A stretch of 64,000 nucleotides of DNA from Anomaloglossus baeobatrachus (taxonomy: Eukaryota; Chordata; Amphibia; Anura; Aromobatidae), in NCBI RefSeq assembly GCF_048569485.1, contig NW_027442073.1, forward strand, positions 62,001 to 126,000, written 5' to 3'. Positions 10,326-18,793 of the stretch are shown here, one piece after another. The position numbers and the translations under genes are program-made. A model generated the notes under the pieces. It saw only the letters and a program-made list of their open reading frames with translations. It was not told the DNA's origin and did no database searches. The number at the start of each line of letters is the position of its first letter. The first letter of the stretch is position 1.

Positions 10326-10583
10326 AGCTCGCCTCGATATTCTGCAACAAAACTCCCTTTTTCGATTTCAGTTTCAGCAAACACTCCTCTTCCTGTAGAA
10401 AATATTTATCATTACCTAAGACAGTCATTCTAATGCATGACAATATTAAGGCAATTTAGTTAAAACTTGTTTTAACTCACCTTTAAGGGGATTGATGTAT
10501 TTCATGGTCAATCCAGGTTTGTCAGTGATGGCACTGACATAATGTATGGCGTCTTTTTCGGGCGTTATCCTTTGCCTTTTCAT
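10322..10583 (-). pseudogene. KMT5A/SETD8-like SET-domain gene, two 5' exons
   Basis: Exon 1 coding part 10,583-10,481 starts at an ATG and encodes MKRQRITPEKDAIHYVSA, then ITDKPGLTMKYINPLK plus one base. The donor is AAAG|GTGAGT. An 88-nt intron (10,480-10,393) ends in TTCTACAG. Exon 2 starts at 10,392 and completes the codon to read GRGVFAETEIEKGSFVAEY and then RGEL. This is the start of a SET domain (the G-R-G-V-F-A, K-G-x-F-V and E-Y-x-G-E-L pattern of KMT5A-like lysine methyltransferases). After RGEL the frame runs directly into Gypsy integrase; the remaining SET catalytic core (NHS and C-terminal tyrosine regions) is absent. The methyltransferase cannot work, but both splice sites are intact. 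The family assignment is from memory of the motif. Copy at 37,564-37,825. Confidence 0.75.
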
Positions 10584-12436
10584 TGTGAAAATCCAGTTGC
10601 CTATATCAAAGCAAATTCTACTACTTGTAAAGTATGCAGAAAATGAAATGTAGAACATATAACATCAACTGCTTAGGAACGCATCATAGGTTAGTACTTA
10701 AAAGGATATTGTCATGTTCTAGTCATAATGCAAGCTGGACATTTTTCATGTTACCCTGTAATCGCCGGCCTGTTCTAATGCTCACAAGCCAAGATATAGG
10801 CTCAGCTGCTAAGGCTTCCCTCTGCCTTCTGAATGAAACTTGAATATGTCTGGCTCACTGTGTATATAGCAGGTGCTCAGAAAAAATAAGAGTCAATTCA
10901 ATAGAAATAGCTCTGGCACACTATAGTGATCAATAACGTAAGAAAAGAACTCTTGGAATGCTGAAAATTCTTTATTTGTGCAAAAGGATAATTCATCCAA
11001 CGTTTCGACCTTGTTTTTAGGTCTTTATCAAGGATAAAGTTATCTAAGATCATAAAGGGTTACAAAACCATATAAACACGTAATTAGTACATAGTACAAC
11101 ATAACAGTACAATATATTGCTACTTGAGAGTACAATGGGTCAAATAACCATGATGCACATACAAAAAATGTTTCCAAAGCCATAGTGAAAACATTTGTAC
11201 TGAGGAAAGAAAATTTCCACATGACCTATCTGGAGAAACATTCTGGATCAAACAACCAAAAATAGTCAAGCAGGTAAATACACACCTATATGGATAACAG
11301 GATGATATGTGTTCAATTGTATAGCGTCATTGCCATTAAGGTACAAATGGAAAACTTGCAATCCTATATAGTGAAGGAAATGAACACATATCATATCAAA
11401 GAACACAGGAACATGGGTGTGAGAAAAACCTCAATGTTTATACTTTGTTCTTTATAATGGTGTGAACATGTATATGTCTCAGTACCTTATGCACTTGAGA
11501 ATTCTAGTGAGTAGATGATGAAAGCCTATTTCAGAACTGGAATCGGTAAATAATTGTAGGTGGAATCTAAATGAAAAGATGGTACAAGTGTTATCATGAC
11601 ACGTGGGCTATAACACAATGGACCGTGTGACAAAGAAGAAAGGAGAGAAAGAAGAGGAAGAAAATGCAACTACCTGTAACATTACGTGATAGTCACTGGT
11701 AAGTATCACTTGACAATTCAAGTGAAAAAGGATTCCTTTATTAAAGGGTTCTCAGTCGCCTCAGGATCATGAAATACTAGGGTAAATGATATGAGAATGG
11801 GTAAGAAGCACCACTAAAGGAAATATGAGATGCAGGACATATATCTATAAACCCCTGAACTACATGATAGAAATAAAAAGAAGAAAAAAGAAAAAAAAGA
11901 AGAAAGAAGAAGAACACATAGAATGCGGAAAGAGAATGGGTACAACTACCTGAGTTACTGCAGGGAGGCCCCTGGTTGGTATTGTGAGGGTTAGTGGAAT
12001 TCCTTCACTGAAGGGTTCTCAGTTGCCTCAGGTTCGTGAAAAATGCTATAGACAAATAATGCCCGGAGAAAAGGGGTTCATATACAGCGAATAATGGTAA
12101 TACAAGGTACATGTGTCACATGTAATAGTATATATATATATATTGTACTAAGATCTACACCAGAAATAGAAAGTAGTCCCTCTGCCTTCTGTCTAGGTGC
12201 CCTGAGTTATGTCCTGTAAACTGTCACAGCGACCCAGACACACATGTGTAGTAGGGGAATATCCCTGCTGAGATGCCAGTGCTAGAGCACACGTTTGCTG
12301 TGGAGTTGAACGCTATGTGAGCAGTTCTTACCTTCAATGAGCAGAAGTCTCTTTTTTCAGATTTCAATATCTCTGTGGGTATCTGGCAGAAATATGGAAT
12401 ACTCTTTACTGCTAAGACCCTGTACACCACTCCCAC
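10584..12436. other. non-coding stretch shared by three copies
   Basis: No gene seen. It contains a hammerhead-like motif (10,992-11,038). It also holds a two-fold repeat about 265 bp apart built around GGGTTCTCAG.CGCCTCAGG (about 11,739 and about 12,004, each preceded by an AAAGG/GAAGG motif). An A/G-only tract of about 50 bp lies at 11,868-11,915, and a TA run at about 12,128-12,143. Direct copy at about 37,828-39,680, inverted copy at about 33,498-35,342. Confidence 0.6.
10992..11038 (-). ncRNA. degenerate hammerhead-like motif (Penelope-type)
   Basis: Minus strand: helix I UUUAUCC with GGAUGAA (one wobble), core UUGAUAA where CUGANGA is expected, helix II GACC/GGUC, then GAAACGUU with a minimal ACGU helix III. 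The overall plan matches the short-helix-III hammerheads of Penelope-like elements. Two core positions differ (C3 and G8), so catalysis is unlikely. Copies at 34,890-34,936 and 38,234-38,280 also have a disturbed helix II. Confidence 0.5.
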
Positions 12437-13014
12437 TAAAGGGGGCTTTACACGCTGCGACATCGCTAATGCGGAGTCGTTGGGGTCACGGAATTTGTGA
12501 CGCACATCCGGCCGCATTAGCGATGTTGCTGCGTGTGACACCGATGAGCGATTTTGCATCGTTGCAAAAACGTGCAAAATCGCTCATCGGTGACATGGGT
12601 CTCCATTCTCGATTATCGTTACTGCAGCAGTAACGATGTAGTTCGTCGCTCCTGCGGCAGCACACATTGCTCCGTGTGACACCGCAGAAACGAGGAACCT
12701 CTCCTTACCTGCCTCAAAGCCGCTATGAGGAAGGAAGGAGGTGGGCGGGATGTTCCGGCCACTCATCTCCGCCCCTCCACTGCTATTGGGCGGTCGCTCA
12801 GTGACGTTGCTGTGACGCCGCACGGACCGCCCCCTTAGAAAGGAGGCGGTTCGCCGGTCACAGCGACGTCGCCGGGCAGGTAAGTATGTGTGACTGGTTC
12901 TGTTCGGTGTTGTGCAGCATGGGCAGCAATTTGCCCGTGTCGCGCAACAGATGGGGGCGGGTACCCACACTAGCGATATCAGGACCGATATCGCAGTGTG
13001 TAAAGTAGCCTTTA
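12437..13014 (+). mobile_element. 578-bp TIR-type MITE, copy 1
   Basis: Ends are imperfect inverted repeats: TAAAGGGGGCTTTACACGC at the left, GTGTGTAAAGTAGCCTTTA at the right, continuing into GCGACATCGCTA / GCGATATCGGTCC-type subterminal repeats. It has an internal perfect hairpin ACCGATGAGCGATTTTGCA / TGCAAAATCGCTCATCGGT (12,540-12,591) and a palindrome around CGTTACTGCAGCAGTAACG (about 12,618). No transposase. Target duplication unclear: ACTA on the left, TAGT on the right. Copies at 32,921-33,497 (inverted) and 39,681-40,257. Confidence 0.8.
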
Positions 13015-13497
13015 GTCACATGACCAAGACTGTATCTGTGTCCCTACAACACACTTGAGACAAATGTGTGTGTGAGCCTGCATTGTGGGGTATATATAAT
13101 ATATTATAGAGCTGGGAAGGATCATTCTAAGCAGTGAGCTGTTCCAGTATTTGTAGGAAAATACCCAGTAGAAGCCTCAAACACAGCACCAATACCTCCC
13201 ATCAGTATCCCACCACAGTGCCATGTAACCCATGCCCTACACTCCCATCTACACCAATACTATACAGGCACAAACTAGTATATCTGACTAAAAACCCCCA
13301 AAATATGAAGAACGGCCTATAGTTGAGTGTGGATATAAAATCTATGTGAGCAGAGCTAGAATAGAAATCACTGATCGCATTGAAGTCATTCTGACCATAA
13401 ATCACCATGATATCAAGGTGAGGAGTTGTGTGTTACTGCTGGGAGGAAAGGGTTAACAGTGGAATATTAAGGTGCATTTCTGTGTGCAGTGTTACTA
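13015..13497. other. non-coding flank shared by all copies
   Basis: No gene or known repeat recognised. It contains GTATATATAATATATTATAG at about 13,090. Present also at about 32,440-32,920 (inverted), 40,258-40,736 and, in part, 53,404-53,670. The breakpoint of the largest inverted repeat falls in this block (ATGCCC, near 13,228). Confidence 0.5.
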
Positions 13498-13719
13498 GTC
13501 AATGTACAAATTGTCTCTCCAGTAAAGGAGACAAACTCTAGCACAGCGCCACCTATTGGAAGTAGCGATCCTAAAAGTCACAAGTGGATTTTCAACAATC
13601 CATTGCAATATGACTCAGGATATATAAGCCAGATCAGAATCCCAATTTGCAGACACGGTGTTTCGGGGTGCTTGCCCCTCGTCAGTGCAAAGTATGGGGG
13701 TGTCAATGTAGTCATTGTA
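13498..13719 (-). mobile_element. short insertion (SINE- or Penelope-derived) with near-perfect 9-bp flanking repeats
   Basis: About 204 bp (13,507-13,710) lie between GTCAATGTA (13,498-13,506) and GTCATTGTA (13,711-13,719). The three other copies of the locus read straight through as GTCAATGTAACAATTC (for example 40,740), so this is an insertion at an otherwise empty site. Read on the minus strand it contains a hammerhead motif near its 5' side and GCGCTGTGCTAGAGTTTGTC near its 3' side. No poly(A) tail is obvious. An extra internal GTCAATGTA at 13,702-13,710 makes the exact edge ambiguous. Confidence 0.75.
13646..13691 (-). ncRNA. hammerhead ribozyme motif, type I topology
   Basis: On the minus strand, from 13,691: UUUGCA (helix I 5' strand), CUGACGA (core, matching CUGANGA), GGGG-CAAGCA-CCCC (helix II with 6-nt loop), GAA (core), ACAC-C-GUGU (helix III with a one-base loop), C (cleavage-site nucleotide, 13,652), then UGCAAA pairing fully with UUUGCA. 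Every invariant core base is present. The very short helix III is the trait of hammerheads in Penelope-like elements, some SINEs and newt satellite DNA, which usually act as dimers. Activity is not shown. Only this copy of the locus has it. Confidence 0.8.
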
Positions 13720-13815
13720 ACAATTCAGTATGAGCTGCTCTTGGTGCCGGGGGAGGGAGATGCTCTCCTGAGCAAGATAGATGGGGAATGAACATGATAT
13801 CTATATAGTGTAAGG

Positions 13816-14110
13816 CAGGGGGTCTCAAACTCGGCTGGGTGTATGGGCCGCACAGAGGAAAAAAATAATGTGGGGGGCTGCATTCTTTGCAGGACAAAGT
13901 GACATTTTTATTGGTACCATATATATATTTTTTTTTCACACACCTTTGGATGACTGATTTTCAACATTTTTCACTTGTTTATTATAACAAATGTGCACAT
14001 TCTTTGGTTAAATCTAAAAAAAAAAAATTGATGTTAAAAAAAAGTTATGCCTTATTTTGTTTTTTTTACAGTTTATCCCTTTCTTTTAACTAATAGTGTT
14101 ACAATTATGA
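13816..14110 (+). mobile_element. terminal piece of a third DNA transposon (hAT-like)
   Basis: Begins CAGGGGGTCTCAAACTCGG and continues to GGGCCGCACAGAGG, a pattern typical of non-autonomous hAT termini. The rest is T-rich with A and T homopolymers. It meets the hAT transposase fragment at about 14,111 without an identifiable target duplication. The first 15 bases also occur at 40,850, about 32,345 (inverted) and 53,776, where different DNA follows. Confidence 0.55.
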
Positions 14111-15668
14111 CGCTAGCGTTTTGTGAAGGGAATGCTTTGCCTACTTCCGTGACTATGGCCTTCCAGAACTGCTGCATTTTGGCTGACCTCTCCGCCTCGG
14201 GAATAAGAGACATAAAGTTCTCCTTGTAGCGTGGGTCTAACAGTGTTACCAACCAGTAATGATTGTCGGCCAAGATGTTCTTAACGCGAGGGTCACGAGA
14301 CAGGCAGCTTACCATAAAGTCATCCATGTGCGCCAGACTCTTAACAGCCATCACTTCAATATCCAGACCAACACGATGACTGAACATGCTGTCCTCCTCC
14401 TTCTCCTCCTCCTCCTCCTCATCTACCCTGTCCTCTGGCCAGCCACGCTGAACTGAGCATATGACTGGTATGCATGTCATATCCTCAATTTGGTCGGAGA
14501 GTTGCTCCATGTCTTCATCTTCCTCCTCGTCATAGTCCTCCACTGCACGTTGTGATGAGACGAGGCTGGGCTGTGTGTTATCACCCACACCCACTACTGT
14601 TTCTTGCTCCAACTCATCGTGTTCCGCCTGCAATGCATCATGTTTGGTTTTGAGCAGAGACCGTTTTAGAAGGCAGAGAAGCGGTATGGTGACGCTAATA
14701 ATGGCGTCATCGCCGCTCACCATCTTGGTGGAGTCCTCAAAGTTTTGGAGGATGGTACATAGGTCGGACATCCATCTCCACTCCTCAGGTGTTATGTGTG
14801 GAGTTTGACCCATTTCCCGATGGCTTAGGTGATGCAGGTACTCAACAACTGCCCTCTTCTGCTCACATATCCTGATCAACATGTGCAGAGTTGAATTCCA
14901 ATGCGTGGGGACATCACACACCAGTCTGTGAGCCGGAAGATGCAAATGACGCTGAAAGCCGGCAAGGCCGGCTGAAGCAGTAGGTGACTTTCGAAAATGT
15001 GCAGACAGGCGGCGAACTTTTACCAGCAGATCAGACAGCTCTGGGTATGAGTTTAGAAACCGCTGAACCACGAGGTTGAGCACATGGGCCACGCATGGAA
15101 CATGTGTCAGCTGGCCTCGCCTCAAAGCCGCCACCAGGTTCCGGCCATTGTCACACACAACCTTTCCTGGCTTTAGGTTCAGAGGTGTGAGCCAGTGATC
15201 TGCATGCTGTTTTAGAGCTGTCCACACCTCTTCTGCATTGTGGGGTTTGTCACCTATGCAGATTAGCTGCAGCACAGCCTGTTGCCGCTTCGCCGAGGCA
15301 GTGCTGCAGTGCTTCCAGCTTGGGACTGGTGTGGAGGGTAAAGTGGATGAGGATGCGCAGGAGGAGGAGGAGGCTGAAGAGCATGACATTCCGGAGCTGT
15401 AGAGTGTGGGTGAAACCCTGACTGAGGTAGGGCCTGCAAACCTTGGTGTGGGAAGGACTTGTTCCGTTCCTCGCTCAAACTGGGTCCCAGCTGGGCTGGG
15501 CTGGGTCCCTACCCGGCTGGGTAGGGCGTTGTGGGGGGTTTGTCTATCTCCGATTGAGGTGAGTTTGTTTAAGTTAGCCTTTTCTTTGGCGTTTTTTGGA
15601 GCCCTGCGGGTTGGGGAGTTGGTATCGCCCAGTAAGGCGTTCCCCGGGGGCTTGGATTGGGGTGACAT
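14073..15668 (-). pseudogene. hAT transposase (ZBED-type family 1), N-terminal and central part
   Basis: A 531-codon open frame on the minus strand; only the part from about 15,480 down to 14,111 is transposase. The first 60 or so residues are antisense of the neighbouring Ngaro fossil and the last dozen come from other DNA. Seen in order: an RNase-H-like core with VVCDNGRNLVAALRRGQL (D in the expected first catalytic position) and HVPCVAHVLNLVVQRFL (the CxxH-type motif of hAT enzymes), then VCDVPTHWNSTLHMLIR, the helical insertion domain, an acidic low-complexity stretch (EEEDEDMEQ, DEEEEEEKEED), and WLVTLLDPRYKENFM. The N-terminal BED zinc finger and the C-terminal dimerisation domain are missing, so it is inactive. 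The C-terminal part of another family member is at 42,478-43,554. Confidence 0.88.
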
Positions 15669-17728
15669 TATGTCAGTGGAAAACGGAGTTGAATTTTGGA
15701 TTAGGAAATCGAAAACTGATCAGAGAGGTGTGGGTAGACTAGTCCGTTTGGGGATGGTTGTGGCATCTGATATGTGCCCGTTCAAGTGTCTCGGGAATTT
15801 TCAACAGATCCGTCCGAAGGTGGATGGCCCCTTATTACATATATCTTTTTATCGAGATACCAATTTGTGAGTGTTTTTAGGGCATGTTTGAAGTCGTTGG
15901 GGTTAGATCCGAAGTCTTTCGGATTGGGGCAGCGACGGAGGCCTCTATATGCGGCCTACCGGAGGAGACAGTTAAGCAGATTGGTAGGTGGAAGTCGCAG
16001 CGCTTTAAGTCGTATGTACGTCCCCAGGTGGTTGTTGGCAATTGAGGGGAAAAGGGGGGGGTATTAGGGTATTAGGGTAGCAATGGGGGGGGTGAGAGTG
16101 TGTGTTTTTTGTCAATTTGGTTTGGTGAGGCAATAAAATGGTGTCGTCTGTACATTTTGTATTGCAGAAGCACCCCCCCTTCCTTCCCTGGTCTGGATCC
16201 TTGGCCACTCTTATGTGTATTGGGGAGCCCGACGAGCGGACGCGAGATGGAACGGGAGACAGCTAGGTTTTGAGAAGGACCTGGCTCTCGTGCGATGGCT
16301 CGGTGTTCGGGGGTTAGGGTGCAGGAGGTGCATAGATACGCCCGGTTGGACAGACCTCCTGACATCTTAGTGTTGCATGCCGGGGGGAATGATTTGGGTG
16401 GGCGTCCTTTTCGAATCTTGATAAAGGACATCAAACATGATTTGTTACGGTTATGGGCGTCGTTTCCAGGTCTAACGATAGTCTGGTCAGAGATAGTAGC
16501 GAGAAAGAGTTGGCAGAAAGCGCGGTCAGTTGACAGGTTGAACAAGGCGCGGGCGAAGGTTAATAGGGCGATCTCGAAGTTTGTTAGTCGGAACGGGGGT
16601 ATAGCAATACGGCATGTTGAGTTGGAAAGGACGGAAGAGGAATTTTGGTTGGCTGACGGGGTACACCTTAATGCGGTGGGAACTGACTTATGGGCTCTTG
16701 GCTTGCAGGGAGGTATTGAGAGGGCCCTTTGCTTGCGGGGGGTCTCAGGCACTTGAAGGGTTTCAAGGTGCCTTCGTTGTGGTGTTGTTTATTGGTGGGT
16801 CCTTGAAGTTGGTTTAAAATTGGTTCGGGGATTCATCCGGGTATGGATCCCCTCATTGGCAGAATTGATGGTCCCCTGGTGATTTTGGGGGGGAACCCCG
16901 ACGGGGTATGTCGGGGCCCCTGGGGGTGTGGTTGGGGTTGACGGAGGATTAACCCTTATAATTTGGTGCTCCTGAGCCAGTGTGGGTAACGGCTGGGAGC
17001 AAGTTGAGGTTTTTTATTGCTCGGTTATGGGAATCACCAGGGTTTTGGTAGCTTCAAGGACCTTACCACATTGCAAATTTAATTGGTTATGTATTCTTGT
17101 TAATAAAATGGCTGCTATGGCCAAAATTATCCAAAGATAAATTTGTGTCTGTGTAATTACTTTTAAATAAGAAATGGGAATGGAGGTGTGGGGTATGAAA
17201 GGAAGACCGGAGTCAACAATTCCAGGGTCAAGCATGTTTATTTGCGTAAGCTTCGTTCCAGGGTAGAAAGGGTAAGAGTGCCTTTCAGAATTCGAAGTGG
17301 TCAGACTGTACGGACCACCAAGAACTGCAGGAGAGCTTGAACATCTTCCCATGGATTTGCGACATCCTCCCTCATCAGTTACGTAGGTAAGCAGGTTCTC
17401 AGCATTGCAGCCCATTTGTTGTCTTAAGTTAGTTAAGCGGGGTTAACTAACCTGTCAGTTCAGCCTCAGGTCTAAAGCAGAGGCCTGGACTCCACTCCTT
17501 ACTCCTCACTCCACAACTCTCCTTAAAAACAACTGACTCCTTTTTCCTGCCCCGGGGTCTCCAGACCCCTAGGTGGGCGTTTCCTTCCGTCTGGTCCTGC
17601 CCACTGGTGTGCCTGTCTTTCCCTAGGGGAGGTGACTAGGGTTTTCTGGTTGGCTTTGTGTGACTTAGGTGAGGGAAGTTGTTATGCGGGGGCCTATGTG
17701 TGACTATCTGCAGTGTCAGGGCGTCACA
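15540..17728 (+). mobile_element. Ngaro/DIRS-type (tyrosine-recombinase) retrotransposon fossil, 3' half, copy 1
   Basis: Tyrosine recombinase signatures: FFGALRVGELVSP (arginine box I) at about 15,590, and near 15,920-16,030 the box II region with RIGAATEA, IGRWKS and SYVRP. Downstream at about 16,190-16,750 is an SGNH/GDSL-type hydrolase, with blocks GHSYV (nucleophile serine region), LHAGGNDLG (block III) and DGVHLN (Asp-His block V). SGNH hydrolases beside a tyrosine recombinase are, to my knowledge, a trait of vertebrate Ngaro elements. The 3' side includes CCCCGACGGGGTATGTCGGG and ends GTCAGGGCGTCACA at 17,728. No reverse transcriptase or gag part is present. The fossil is broken in several places. 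Confidence 0.8.
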
Positions 17729-17791
17729 TATGTATGTGTGTATGTCTGCTAAAGGAATCCGCACCGTCATATTTACAAACACAAAATTTTG
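15767..17791. repeat. palindrome 1, left arm
   Basis: Reverse complement of 18,794-20,833 (positions sum to about 36,585, shifting slightly at the outer edge because of small length differences). The arms include not only the Ngaro fossil but about 60 bp of flank beyond its end (ACAAAATTTTG against CAAAATTTTGT). The duplication was therefore of a genomic segment, not two independent insertions. Confidence 0.9.
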
Positions 17792-18793
17792 CAGACACCT
17801 CATGTGACTCAGGGAACGTTGTAGACTATGTTTTAACAGGAATATTTAACCTTTACAGTTACTCTCCAAAAAACCTGCCTCCATTAAACTGAATGGAGGT
17901 GGGAGCTGCAAGTTATTAATAGCAGCTGTGATTGGTTGCTATAGGAACAAAGGACATTCATAGTATAAGAAGCTTATGTGTGAGATAATATGATGTCAGT
18001 GGGGAGACAGATAGAGAGAGACAGACACAGACTGAGAGACAAACAGACAGAGACAGATAGGCATAGACAGACAGGGAAAGAGACAGAGACAAACAGACAG
18101 AGGCAGACAGGGAAAGAGACAGACAGAGATAGACAGGGAAAAAAGGCAGACAGACAGAGACAGAGAAAGAGACAGAGGCAGATAGGGAAACAGACAAAGA
18201 CAAACATACAGAGACAGGCAGGAGAAAAGGCAGACCGACAGGGAAACAGACAGACAGGGGAAGAGACAGACAGAGAGAGACAGACAGATAGAGACAGACA
18301 AAGAAATACAGAGATAGACAGGGAAAGAGACAAACGGGGAATGAGTCAGACAGAGAGAGACAAAGAGAGACAGGCAGAGAGAGACAGGGAAAGAGACAGA
18401 CAGGGGAAGAGACAGACAGAGACAGACAAAGAAATACAGAGACAGACAGGGGAAGAGACAGACAGGGGAAGAGACAGACAGGGGAAGAGACAGACAGACA
18501 GGGAAAGAGACAGACCTGGAAAAGAGACAGACCTGGAAAAGAGACAGACAGACATAGAAACAGACAGCCACAAAGAGAGAAAGACAGACAGACACAGAGA
18601 GACAGACAGAGATAGAGAGACAGAGAGACATGGATAGAGATAGAGACACACAGAGACAGACAGATGACAGAGACTGGGAGAGAGACAGACAGAAGCATAA
18701 ATCCCTAACTAAAACTTAACATTTAATGATAGTTTTAAAAGGTAAAAAAACACAAATCATGTAAATAGCATGACTCTCTTCTGTGCATAGAGT
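17792..18793. repeat. palindrome 1 spacer with degenerate (GACA)n microsatellite
   Basis: 17,990-18,690 is about 700 bp of imperfect GACA/AGAC tetranucleotide repeat on the plus strand, interspersed with GGGAAAGA and GGGGAAGA variants at irregular spacing. The strand is almost entirely A, G and C. Flanking bases (17,792-17,990 and 18,690-18,793) are ordinary unique-looking sequence. The 200-codon frames here (Ser/Leu/Cys/Val-rich or Arg/Gln/Thr-rich) are products of the repeat. Confidence 0.9.

Noticed and set aside
13134-13408. Short conserved frames present in four copies of the locus
   Set aside because: Their conservation reflects recent segmental duplication, not selection; no start context or domain supports them.
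14073-15668. A single intact 531-residue transposase
   Set aside because: The N-terminal 60 or so residues are antisense of the adjacent Ngaro fossil, and the C-terminal dimerisation domain is absent.
16072-16752. 226-codon minus-strand frame opposite the SGNH hydrolase
   Set aside because: It is the antisense of a GC-rich coding region; the plus-strand reading carries the catalytic motifs.
17958-18698. Long Ser/Leu/Cys/Val-rich and Arg/Gln/Thr-rich reading frames (over 200 codons) on both strands
   Set aside because: They are translations of a GACA tetranucleotide microsatellite, which lacks stops in several frames.
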